Positions 8,241 to 15,141 of a stretch of 18,479 nt of DNA are shown here, piece by piece. A model generated the notes under the pieces. That model was not told the origin of the DNA, made no database searches, and saw only the letters and a list, made by a program, of their open reading frames with translations. The stretch is from Zoogloeaceae bacterium (GTDB lineage: Bacteria; Pseudomonadota; Gammaproteobacteria; Burkholderiales; Rhodocyclaceae), in the NCBI GenBank assembly GCA_015657735.1, contig SSSX01000498.1, forward strand, positions 1-18,479, in the 5' to 3' direction. Within the stretch, counting starts at the first letter, position 1, and every line of letters starts with the position of its first letter. Position numbers and translations under genes: made by a program.

Positions 8241-8947
8241 CGCCGCTCATCCGCCAGCTCGCCACCGCCGCGGCCGCCGCCTACCGGCCGGCCGGCCGCT
8301 GGGCCTGGCACTTCGCCCGCGGCAAGCTCGGCGGCGACCCGCTGTTCGCCGCCCTGCTCGCCCCCGGCCTGCTGCCCCGCCGCGGACGCTACCTCGACCT
8401 CGGCTGCGGCCAGGGCCTGCTCGCCGCCTGGCTCCTCGCCGCCGGCCGCCGCCACGCCGCCGGCAGCTGGCCGGCGCAGGTGCCGCCGCCGCCCGCCCTC
8501 GCCGGCTACCACGGCGTCGAACTCCTCGACGCCGCCGTCCGCCGCGGCCGCATCGCGCTGGCCGGCGCCGACCACGTCAGCCTCGCCGGCGGCGACATGA
8601 CCGCCGCGCCGCTGCCGCCGGCCGACGTCGTCACCCTCATCGACGTCCTCCACTACATCCCGCCCGACGCCCAGCGCGCGCTGCTCGCCCGCATCCGCGC
8701 CAGCCTGGCCCCCGACGCGCGCCTGCTGCTGCGCGTCGGCGACGCCTCCGCCGGCCTCGCCTACCGTCTGTCGCGCCTCACCGACAGCCTGGTCGTCGTG
8801 GCCCACGGCGGCCGCTGGCCGCAGCTCCACGGCCGCCGCCTCGCCGACTGGCTGGGCCTGCTGCTGGCGCTCGGCTACCGCTGCGAAACCCACCCGATGG
8901 GCGGCGCCGGCTTCGCCAACACGCTGATCGTCGCCCGGCCAGACTGA
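8237..8947 (+). CDS. Class I SAM-dependent methyltransferase
   Basis: This 236-aa protein has the SAM-binding motif I DLGCGQG starting at Asp54, an acidic position after motif II (YHGVELLDAAVRRG) and the motif DVVTLIDVLHYIPPD around residues 130-145, typical of class I Rossmann-fold methyltransferases. The start is a GTG in a GTGA overlap with the deacetylase stop. Methyltransferases recur in aryl polyene clusters, where products can carry methyl or O-methyl groups on the aryl head. Substrate and position of methylation cannot be deduced here. It is the last gene before a 91-bp gap and may end the first transcriptional block. Confidence 0.87.
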   Translation: MTPLIRQLATAAAAAYRPAGRWAWHFARGKLGGDPLFAALLAPGLLPRRGRYLDLGCGQGLLAAWLLAAGRRHAAGSWPAQVPPPPALAGYHGVELLDAAVRRGRIALAGADHVSLAGGDMTAAPLPPADVVTLIDVLHYIPPDAQRALLARIRASLAPDARLLLRVGDASAGLAYRLSRLTDSLVVVAHGGRWPQLHGRRLADWLGLLLALGYRCETHPMGGAGFANTLIVARPD

Positions 8948-9038
8948 CCGGCGGCGCGCCGGCCGGCCCGCGCAGGCGGCCGATAGTCATTCTGGTAAAC
9001 TCCGCCGACCCCATCCTGCGGCCCCACCGACTCCGCCC
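8948..9038 (+). other. 91-bp intergenic gap with GC hairpin and less GC-rich segment
   Basis: This is the largest break in the plus-strand pigment operon. Directly after the methyltransferase stop there is a 6-bp GC stem (8948-8953 with 8957-8962, 3-nt loop) but no T-run, so it is at best a weak terminator. At about 8981-9003 the sequence becomes locally less GC-rich and contains TAAACT (8996-9001), a possible -10 element for the following ketosynthase gene. No good -35 match lies at the expected distance. An internal promoter is possible but unproven. Confidence 0.3.
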
Positions 9039-10223
9039 GTGCTCCCACTCCACCTCGCCCACTACACCCAGGTCAGTTGCGTCGGCGACGGACTGGCGCC
9101 CTTCCGCGACGCGCTGCAGCGCGGCAGCGGCAGCCTCGCACCATGCCGCTTCCACGGCACCGAACTGCCCACCTGGATCGGCGCGGTCGCCGGCCTCGAT
9201 GACAGTCCGCTGCCCGCCGCCTTCGCCGCCTACGACTGCCGCAACAACCGCCTCGCCCGCCGCGGGCTCGCCGCCGACGGCTTCGACGCCGCGGTGCGCG
9301 CCGCCATCGGCCGCCACGGCCCGCGCCGGGTCGGCGTGATCCTCGGCACCAGCACCTCGGGCATCCTCGAAACCGAAACCGCCTTCCGCCAGCGCGGTGC
9401 CGACGGCGCGCTGCCCGCCGCCTTCCGCTACGCCGGCGCCCACAACACCTACTCGCTGGCCGCCTTCGTGCGCGCCTGGTTCAGCCTCGAAGGCCCGGCC
9501 GCCGTGGTGTCCACCGCCTGCTCGTCGTCGGCCAAGGTCTTCGCCGCCGCCGCGCGGATGATCCACGCCGGCCTCATCGACGCCTGCGTCGTCGGCGGTG
9601 CCGACAGCCTGTGCCTCACCACGCTGCACGGCTTCGCGTCGCTCGAGCTGACCGCCCCCGAACCCTGCCGGCCCTACGACGCCGGGCGCCAGGGCATCTC
9701 GATCGGCGAAGCCGCCGCCTTCGCGCTGCTCGAACGCCCGGCCGCCACCACCAGCGGCGTGCTGCTGCTCGGCTGCGGCGAATCCAGCGACGCCTACCAC
9801 ATGTCCTCGCCCCACCCCGACGGCCTCGGCGCCCGGCTGGCGATGGAAGCCGCGCTGGCCGATGCCGGCCTCGCCGCCGACGCCATCGACTACATCAACC
9901 TGCACGGCACCGCCACCGTCAACAACGACGCCGCCGAAGGCTGCGCCGTCGGCACGCTGTTCGGCCACGGCGTGCCGTGCAGCTCGACCAAGGGCCTCAC
10001 CGGCCACACCCTCGGCGCCGCCGGGGCCCTCGAAGCGGTGGCCTGCGCGCTGGCCATCGCCGACGGCTTCCTGCCCGGCAGCGCCAACACCCGCCACCCC
10101 GACCCGGCCCTGCCGCTCGACTACCTGCTCGCCAGCCGCAGCGCCACCGTCCGCCGCGCGATGAGCAACTCCTTCGGTTTCGGCGGCAGCAACTGCAGCC
10201 TCGTCTTCGGGAGCGCCGCATGA
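9039..10223 (+). CDS. Beta-ketoacyl-ACP synthase (second ketosynthase of the cluster)
   Basis: This is a full-length 394-aa condensing enzyme with an intact triad: Cys161 in TACSSS, His289 in NLHGTATV and His323 in GLTGHTLGAAG, plus the terminal motif NSFGFGGSN. The start is GTG at 9039; no convincing Shine-Dalgarno sequence is seen. It differs clearly from the ketosynthase at 1-945, so this is not a simple recent duplication. It overlaps by 4 nt the half-size, Cys-less ketosynthase homologue that follows, which suggests a KS/chain-length-factor pair like those of type II polyketide synthases. Expected role: repeated malonyl condensation on the aryl-primed ACP. Confidence 0.93.
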   Translation: MLPLHLAHYTQVSCVGDGLAPFRDALQRGSGSLAPCRFHGTELPTWIGAVAGLDDSPLPAAFAAYDCRNNRLARRGLAADGFDAAVRAAIGRHGPRRVGVILGTSTSGILETETAFRQRGADGALPAAFRYAGAHNTYSLAAFVRAWFSLEGPAAVVSTACSSSAKVFAAAARMIHAGLIDACVVGGADSLCLTTLHGFASLELTAPEPCRPYDAGRQGISIGEAAAFALLERPAATTSGVLLLGCGESSDAYHMSSPHPDGLGARLAMEAALADAGLAADAIDYINLHGTATVNNDAAEGCAVGTLFGHGVPCSSTKGLTGHTLGAAGALEAVACALAIADGFLPGSANTRHPDPALPLDYLLASRSATVRRAMSNSFGFGGSNCSLVFGSAA

Positions 10224-11026
10224 GCCCGCCCACAACGCTGACCGCCTGGATCGACGGCATCGGTCTGATCGCCCCCGGCCTGCCCGACTGGGCCACCGCC
10301 ATCGACGTGCTGGCCGGCCGCGCGCCCTTCGCCTCCGCCCCCAGCGTGCTGCCCGCGCCGGCCCTGCTGCCGGCGGCCGAACGGCGCCGCGCCAGCCGCG
10401 TGGTGCGCGTCGCACTGGCCACCGGCCTGGCGGCGGTCGACCACGCCGGCGCCGACGCCCGCCGCCTGCCGGCGATCCTCGCCGCCTCGACCGCCGACGG
10501 CCACAACTGCGTCGCCCTGTGCGAAACCCTCGCCTCCGACGACCCGCGCGTCTCGCCGACGCGTTTCCATAACTCGCTGCACAACACACCGGCCGGCTAC
10601 TGGGGCATCGCCACCGGCGCGATGGCGGCCAGCCAGTCGCTGTGCGCCTACGACGGCAGCTTCTCGGCGGGCCTGCTCGAAGCCCTCGTCGAAGCCGCCA
10701 GCACCGGCCAGGCGACCCTCCTGATCGCCTACGACGCCGAATACCCGGCGCCGCTCTTCGCCGCCCGCCCGATCCCCGACGCCGCCGGCATCGCCCTGGT
10801 ACTGAGCCCGGCGCCCACCCCGGCCAGCCGCGCGCGGATCAGCGTGACGCCCGGCGACGCCGCCGCCACGGTCCTCGCCGACCCGGCGCTGGAGCAGCTC
10901 CGCGGCGCGATCCCGGCGCTGCGCGGTCTGCCGCTGCTGCACGCGCTCACCACCGGCCACGCCGGCCGCGTGCAGCTCGAATACCTCGCCCCGCTCAGCC
11001 TCGCGGTGGACGTCGCCCCATGCTAG
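10220..11026 (+). CDS. Half-size ketosynthase-like protein (chain-length-factor-like, Ketoacyl-synt_2 family)
   Basis: This 268-aa protein resembles the N-terminal half of ketosynthases (WIDGIGLIAPGLPDW at the start; FHNSLHNTPAGYWGIATGAM in the middle). At the active-site Cys position there is Tyr144 (CAYDGSFSAG), although Cys142 lies two residues earlier. It has no counterpart of the C-terminal His motifs. It is therefore unlikely to condense by itself. It matches the beta-ketoacyl synthase-like N-terminal family that accompanies a catalytic KS in aryl polyene and flexirubin-type clusters and is thought to act as a partner in a heterodimer setting chain length. The ATG overlaps the upstream KS stop. 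Its own stop lies 7 nt inside the following dehydratase gene. The frame is uninterrupted, so it does not look like a pseudogene. Confidence 0.87.
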   Translation: MSPPTTLTAWIDGIGLIAPGLPDWATAIDVLAGRAPFASAPSVLPAPALLPAAERRRASRVVRVALATGLAAVDHAGADARRLPAILAASTADGHNCVALCETLASDDPRVSPTRFHNSLHNTPAGYWGIATGAMAASQSLCAYDGSFSAGLLEALVEAASTGQATLLIAYDAEYPAPLFAARPIPDAAGIALVLSPAPTPASRARISVTPGDAAATVLADPALEQLRGAIPALRGLPLLHALTTGHAGRVQLEYLAPLSLAVDVAPC

Positions 11027-11466
11027 AGCGCGCCGCCATCGCCGCCCGCATTCCCCATCAGGGCGCCATGTGCCTGCTCGACCGGGTGATCGACTGGAAT
11101 CCCGAATCGATCCGCTGCACCAGCCGCAGCCACCGCCAGCCGGCCCATCCGCTGGCCGTCGGCGGCCGCCTCGGCATCGCCGCCGGCATCGAGTACGCCG
11201 CCCAGGCCATGGCCCTGCACGGCGGGCTCGGCGCGGCGGCCGGCAGCGCGCCGCGCCAGGGCTATCTGGTCAGCGTGCGCAGCGTCGATTTCCATGTGCT
11301 GCGCCTCGACGACCAGACCGGCGAACTCCTCGTCGAAGCCGAGCGCCTGTCCGGCGACGCCAATCAGGTGCTGTACGCCTTCCGCGTGTCGGCCGACGGC
11401 CGGCTGCTGATCAGCGGCCGCGCGGCGGTCGTCCTCGACGCCACCTCCCTCGAAAGAAGCTCATGA
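11020..11466 (+). CDS. Hotdog-fold 3-hydroxyacyl-ACP dehydratase (FabA/FabZ-like, second of cluster)
   Basis: This 148-aa protein has the characteristic start IPHQGAMCLLDRV (residues 11-23), a candidate catalytic His43 in AHPLAVGG and Glu58 in GIEYAAQAMA. The His-Glu spacing is close to that of FabZ, but the HFPGxPxxPG signature is missing, placing it in the distinct FabA-like dehydratase group seen in aryl polyene clusters. It probably dehydrates 3-hydroxyacyl-ACP intermediates, perhaps with the small dehydratase at 3283-3573. The ATG at 11020 overlaps the preceding gene by 7 nt. It is followed by an ATGA overlap with the ketoreductase. Confidence 0.88.
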   Translation: MLERAAIAARIPHQGAMCLLDRVIDWNPESIRCTSRSHRQPAHPLAVGGRLGIAAGIEYAAQAMALHGGLGAAAGSAPRQGYLVSVRSVDFHVLRLDDQTGELLVEAERLSGDANQVLYAFRVSADGRLLISGRAAVVLDATSLERSS

Positions 11467-12182
11467 AACGCGCCCTCGTCACCGGCGCCAGCGGCGGCAT
11501 CGGCGCCGCCATCGCGCGCCGCCTGGCCGCCGACGGCCACCACGTGATCGCCCACGCCAACCGCCGGCGCGACCGGGCCGAGGCGCTCGTCGCCGACATC
11601 CTGGCCGCCGGCGGCTCGGCCGAAGCGGTCGCCTTCGACATCGCCGACGCCGCCGCCAGCGCCGCCGCGCTCGACGCCATCGTCGCCGGCGGGCCGGTGC
11701 AGATCCTCGTCAACAACGCCGGCCTGCACGCCGACGCGGTGTTTCCCGGCATGTCGCCCCAGCAGTGGCGCAGCGTGATGGACGTGAACCTCGACGGCTT
11801 CTACAACGTCACCCAGCCGCTGACGATGCCGATGATCCGCACCCGCTGGGGCCGCATCATCACCGTCACCTCGGTGGCCGGCCTGGTCGGCAACCGCGGA
11901 CAGGTCAACTACGCCGCCGCCAAGGGCGCGCTGCACGCCGCCAGCAAGTCGCTGGCCCTCGAACTGGCCAGCCGCGGCATCACCGTCAATGCGGTGGCGC
12001 CCGGCATCATCGCCACCGACATGATCGAGGGCAGCTTCGACAAGGCCGCCATCGAACGCCTGGTGCCGATGAAACGCGCCGGCCAGCCCGACGAAGTCGC
12101 CGATCTGGTGGCCTTCCTGGCCTCCGAACGCGCCGCCTACATCACCGGCCAGGTGCTGTCGATCAACGGCGGCATGATCTGA
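11463..12182 (+). CDS. fabG: 3-oxoacyl-ACP reductase (FabG-type short-chain dehydrogenase)
   Basis: This 239-aa classical short-chain dehydrogenase/reductase has the cofactor motif TGASGGIG (residues 7-14), NNAG at 84-87, and the catalytic Ser137, Tyr150 and Lys154 (YAAAK). An Arg/Asn-rich turn after the second strand (ANRRRDRAE) favours NADPH. It ends with the family motif GQVLSINGGMI. It reduces 3-oxoacyl-ACP to 3-hydroxyacyl-ACP, the step between the ketosynthases and the dehydratases. It is a cluster-specific paralogue rather than necessarily the housekeeping fabG, which would normally sit with acpP and fabF. It is the last clearly pigment-related gene of the plus-strand operon; the antiporter follows after 34 bp. 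Confidence 0.94.
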   Translation: MKRALVTGASGGIGAAIARRLAADGHHVIAHANRRRDRAEALVADILAAGGSAEAVAFDIADAAASAAALDAIVAGGPVQILVNNAGLHADAVFPGMSPQQWRSVMDVNLDGFYNVTQPLTMPMIRTRWGRIITVTSVAGLVGNRGQVNYAAAKGALHAASKSLALELASRGITVNAVAPGIIATDMIEGSFDKAAIERLVPMKRAGQPDEVADLVAFLASERAAYITGQVLSINGGMI

Positions 12183-12216
12183 ACCGCATCCTTCCGCCCC
12201 GCCTCGCGCCCCGACC

Positions 12217-13509
12217 ATGAGCACCGAACACCAGCTGGCTGCCGCCGTTTCCGTCCACAAAGCCGAGGCCACGCTGTTCTTCGCGCTGCTCCAGCTCACC
12301 GTGATCATCCTCGCCGGGCGTCTCGGCGGGGCGGTGGCGCGGCGGGTCGGGCAGTCGTCGGCGGTCGGCGAGATCATCGTCGGCATCCTGCTCGGGCCCT
12401 CGCTGTTCGGCCTGCTGGCGCCGGACGTGTTCGACTACGTGTTCCGCTCCGGCCCGCCGGAGCCGATGCAGGTGCTGTCGCAGATCGGCCTGATCCTGCT
12501 GATGTTCCAGATCGGCATCGAATTCGACTTCTCCCACCTCACCGAGCGCGACAACCGCAAGGCCGTCACCTGGGTGGCCGCCGCCGGGCTGGTGGCGCCG
12601 TTCGCGCTGGGGCTGGGCTTCGGCTGGCTGTCGGCGCCGACGCTGTCGCCGACAGCCGACCGGCTGGCCTCGGGGCTGTTCATCGCCACCGCCTTCTCGA
12701 TCACCGCACTACCCATTCTGGGCCGCATCATGATCGAGTTCGAACTGACGCGCCGGCCGATCGGCGTCATCGCCATCAGCGCCGCAGCGATCAACGACGT
12801 GATCGGCTGGCTGCTGCTGGCGCTGGTGACGACCCTCACGCTGTCCCACTTCGACGCCGCCGACTTCGGCGTCAAGGTGGCGCTGGTCGGCGTCTTCATG
12901 GCCTTCGCGTGGTTCGCGCTGCGGCCGCTGCTCAAGCTGGCGGTGCGCCGCACCCGCCACCATGGCCACCTGTCGCCGCATCTGATGGGCATCCTGCTGG
13001 CGGCGATCTTCCTGTGCGCGATGACCACCTACAAACTGGGCATCTTCGCGATCTTCGGCGGCTTCGTGATGGGCGTGCTGGTGCACGACGAGCACGATCT
13101 GGTGGCCGCCTGGAAAGAACGCATCGGCCATTTCGTCACCGTGTTCTTCCTGCCGATCTTCTTCACCTACACCGGCCTGCGCACCAACATCGGCGGACTC
13201 GACAGCGCCGCGCTGTGGGGCTGGTGCATCCTCACCACGCTGCTCGCCACCGTCGGCAAGTTCGGCGGCAGCTACCTCGCCGCCCGCGCCTGCGGCCTCG
13301 GCCACGTCGAGGCCAACGTGCTCGGCATCATGATGAACACCCGCGCGCTGATGGAGCTGATCGTCATCAACGTCGGCTACGACCTCGGCGTGATCTCGCA
13401 GGACATGTTCACGATGCTGGTGCTGATGGCCATCGTCAGCACCGTCGTCACCACGCCGGGCCTGCGCCGCTGGCTGCCCAGGATGGGACTGGCGCTGCCG
13501 CAACGCTGA
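12217..13509 (+). CDS. Cation/proton antiporter, CPA2 (Kef-type) family
   Basis: This 430-aa polytopic protein has about 12 hydrophobic segments and the CPA2 hallmarks SSAVGEIIVGILLGPSLFG near the first helices, FSITALPILGRIM, and AAINDVIGW at the ion-binding helix (Asn-Asp rather than Asp-Asp). It lacks the C-terminal TrkA-N domain of KefB/KefC, so it is closer to stand-alone Na+ or K+/H+ antiporters. It lies 34 bp downstream of the ketoreductase on the same strand without a visible Shine-Dalgarno motif. Its codon choice (more CTG for Leu by eye) differs from the CTC-rich pigment genes. It may be read through from the operon, but a direct pathway role is not indicated. Confidence 0.9.
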   Translation: MSTEHQLAAAVSVHKAEATLFFALLQLTVIILAGRLGGAVARRVGQSSAVGEIIVGILLGPSLFGLLAPDVFDYVFRSGPPEPMQVLSQIGLILLMFQIGIEFDFSHLTERDNRKAVTWVAAAGLVAPFALGLGFGWLSAPTLSPTADRLASGLFIATAFSITALPILGRIMIEFELTRRPIGVIAISAAAINDVIGWLLLALVTTLTLSHFDAADFGVKVALVGVFMAFAWFALRPLLKLAVRRTRHHGHLSPHLMGILLAAIFLCAMTTYKLGIFAIFGGFVMGVLVHDEHDLVAAWKERIGHFVTVFFLPIFFTYTGLRTNIGGLDSAALWGWCILTTLLATVGKFGGSYLAARACGLGHVEANVLGIMMNTRALMELIVINVGYDLGVISQDMFTMLVLMAIVSTVVTTPGLRRWLPRMGLALPQR

Positions 13510-13517
13510 AACCCGTG

Positions 13518-13598
13518 GGGGCGAATTCATTCGCCCTCAACCGGCGGAACCCGCGGGCCTTCCCTTGTTTTGCCGCTGTGGGCGAATGAATTCGCCCC
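13518..13598. repeat. Perfect 19-bp inverted repeat (REP/BIME-like) between convergent genes
   Basis: GGGGCGAATTCATTCGCCC at 13518-13536 is matched exactly in reverse complement at 13580-13598, separated by 43 bp. Each arm is also a hairpin by itself (GGGCGAA, 4-nt loop TGAA or TTCA, then TTCGCCC). The pair sits between the antiporter stop (13509) and the glycosyltransferase stop (13598-13600, minus strand); the distal arm ends on a base of that stop codon. Paired small palindromes in opposite orientation between convergent genes look like a BIME of REP elements. It could also work as a bidirectional transcription terminator or mRNA 3' end stabiliser. The internal stretch contains a short T-rich run (about 13564-13571). 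Confidence 0.8.
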
Positions 13599-14362
13599 TA
13601 CCTGGAGCCGCCGAGGCGGCGCGCCAGCAGCGCCGGCAGGCGCAGCACGAAACCGATGAACAGCCGGGTGTGCATCCAGGTCAGCAGGCGGTTGTCGCGG
13701 AAGTAGCGGAAATGGGACACCCCGCCCTCGTCGGTGCGGAAGTAGCGCACCGGGGCCGGCAGGTTGATCGGCCGCACGCCGGCCCAGGCGAGGCGCACGA
13801 CGGCCTCGGGGTCGAAATCGAAACGGCGCATCCAGCGCTGGCGGCTCATGATGCGTTCGAGCGGCGCGACGGGATAGACGCGGAAGCCGAACAGCGAATC
13901 GCCGATGCCCATCCACAGGGTTTCGAGGTTGGCCCACCAGTTCGACACTTCGCGCCCCTTGACGCGCAGCGCCGGCGCGGCGGCGTCGAAGACCGGCTTG
14001 CCGAGGATCATCGCGCCGGGATGGCGGACGGATTCGGCCATGAAGGCCGGAATGCGGTCGGCCGGGTGCTGGCCGTCGGAATCCATCGTCAGCACATGGG
14101 TGAAGCCGGCCGCCGCCGCCGCCCGCAGGCCTTCGAGCACCGCCGACCCCTTGCCGCGGTTCTCGGCCAGCGCGATGACGCGCAGCCCCGGATCGGCCTG
14201 CGCCATCGCCTGCAGGCGGGCGGTGCTGCCGTCGGTGCTGCCATCGACGACGACCCACACCGGGTTCCAGAACTGCCGCGCCTGGCGGACGGTGTCATCG
14301 ACCTTGACGCCGGGGTTGTAGCTGGGGATCAGGACCAGGTGGGTGCGGGATGCGGTGCTCAC
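13598..14362 (-). CDS. Family 2 glycosyltransferase
   Basis: This 254-aa GT-A fold enzyme begins LVLIPSYNPG, followed by VVDGSTDGS and the DXD-type motif DSDGQHP with Asp94 and Asp96. The pattern resembles polyprenyl-phosphate sugar transferases of the dolichol-phosphate-mannose synthase group. The C-terminal part is amphipathic rather than a long membrane bundle. The start is GTG at 14362, overlapping the acyltransferase stop (GTGA). It is the last gene of the minus-strand operon, after a PlsC-type acyltransferase. It may add a sugar to the lipid or aryl part of the pigment; sugar donor and acceptor are unknown. In other aryl polyene clusters a comparable domain can be fused to an acyltransferase. 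Confidence 0.88.
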   Translation of the reverse strand: MSTASRTHLVLIPSYNPGVKVDDTVRQARQFWNPVWVVVDGSTDGSTARLQAMAQADPGLRVIALAENRGKGSAVLEGLRAAAAAGFTHVLTMDSDGQHPADRIPAFMAESVRHPGAMILGKPVFDAAAPALRVKGREVSNWWANLETLWMGIGDSLFGFRVYPVAPLERIMSRQRWMRRFDFDPEAVVRLAWAGVRPINLPAPVRYFRTDEGGVSHFRYFRDNRLLTWMHTRLFIGFVLRLPALLARRLGGSR

Positions 14363-15141
14363 GATGCCGTGCCTTGACGTTGCGGGGATTCGGCGGCCAT
14401 TTCGGCGCGAAAATAGTCTTCCAGCTCCTGCGTGAAGCGGCGCGCGTCGGCCGGCGGCGCGAAGCGCCGCCCGAGGCGGATCGAGAAGCGCAGCGGCAGT
14501 TCGGGCTTGCGCAGCAGCGGCCAGGCCTTGCCCAGGTAGGGCGAGCTGAATTCGATGACGAGAGCCTGCAGCGGCACGTCGGCGGCGTGGGCGATGAGGC
14601 CGGCGGCGGCGGTGCACGGGTCGAGCGGAAAATCCAGCGTCCGCGAACCTTCCGGGAAGATCACCAGATGGGCGCCCTGCCGCAGTTCGGCGCGGGCCTG
14701 GCGGACCATGCTCATCGGCGCATCGTTGCGGATGTAGCGGGCCAGCCGGGCGGCGGCGCCGAGCAGGATGTTGTCCATCAGCGCGGCCTTCATCACGCAC
14801 ACGGCGTCGGGCAGGCGCGAGACGATCATCACCACGTCGAGCAGCGACGGGTGATTGGCGACGAGGATCAGCGGCTGGTCGCGGCGCAGGCCGTCGAGGG
14901 CCGCCAGATCGAAGCGGCAGGCGCAGAACAGGGTCAGGAAATGCAGGTAGAGGCGGAAGCCGATCATGATCGCCAGCCGCCCGACCCAGCGCCCGGCGCG
15001 CTCCGGCAGCACGCTGCACAGCAGCGCGAAAGGCAGCCAGGCGAGGCACAGCACGGCCAGCGCCCCGAGCCCGGCGACCATCGCGACGTACTCGTAGGCG
15101 GCCCACAGCGCGCCGCCGAGGCGGGCCAGCGGGCTAGTCAT
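14359..15141 (-). CDS. PlsC-type 1-acylglycerol-3-phosphate acyltransferase family protein
   Basis: This 260-aa protein has a membrane-spanning N-terminus (about residues 18-48 and 55-75). The acyltransferase motif NHPSLLD has His97 and Asp102 (H-X4-D), and motif III FPEGSR spans residues 162-167. The PlsC superfamily transfers acyl groups from acyl-ACP or acyl-CoA to lysophospholipids at the inner membrane. In this cluster the donor may be the polyene-ACP and the acceptor a glycerol- or sugar-lipid; this is inference. It is the second acyltransferase in the window, from a family different from the LpxL-type one at 3570-4511. Its start overlaps the MipA/OmpV gene by 8 nt, and its stop overlaps the glycosyltransferase start. 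Confidence 0.9.
   Translation of the reverse strand: MTSPLARLGGALWAAYEYVAMVAGLGALAVLCLAWLPFALLCSVLPERAGRWVGRLAIMIGFRLYLHFLTLFCACRFDLAALDGLRRDQPLILVANHPSLLDVVMIVSRLPDAVCVMKAALMDNILLGAAARLARYIRNDAPMSMVRQARAELRQGAHLVIFPEGSRTLDFPLDPCTAAAGLIAHAADVPLQALVIEFSSPYLGKAWPLLRKPELPLRFSIRLGRRFAPPADARRFTQELEDYFRAEMAAESPQRQGTAS

Noticed and set aside
8948..8962. Rho-independent terminator after the methyltransferase
   Set aside because: There is a GC stem but no following T-run, and random GC stems are expected at this base composition.
8778..10589. Minus-strand open frame of about 600 codons opposite the second ketosynthase
   Set aside because: Composition is biased and repetitive, no motif is seen, and it covers the antisense of genes with intact catalytic residues.
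10220..11026. Ketosynthase pseudogene
   Set aside because: The frame is intact, overlaps both neighbours and matches the known half-size partner family; nothing homologous to the missing C-terminal half follows in another frame.
13510..13600. Transposon terminal inverted repeats or a CRISPR fragment
   Set aside because: There are only two arms in opposite orientation with a 43-bp non-coding centre, no transposase, no target duplication and no repeat-spacer periodicity.
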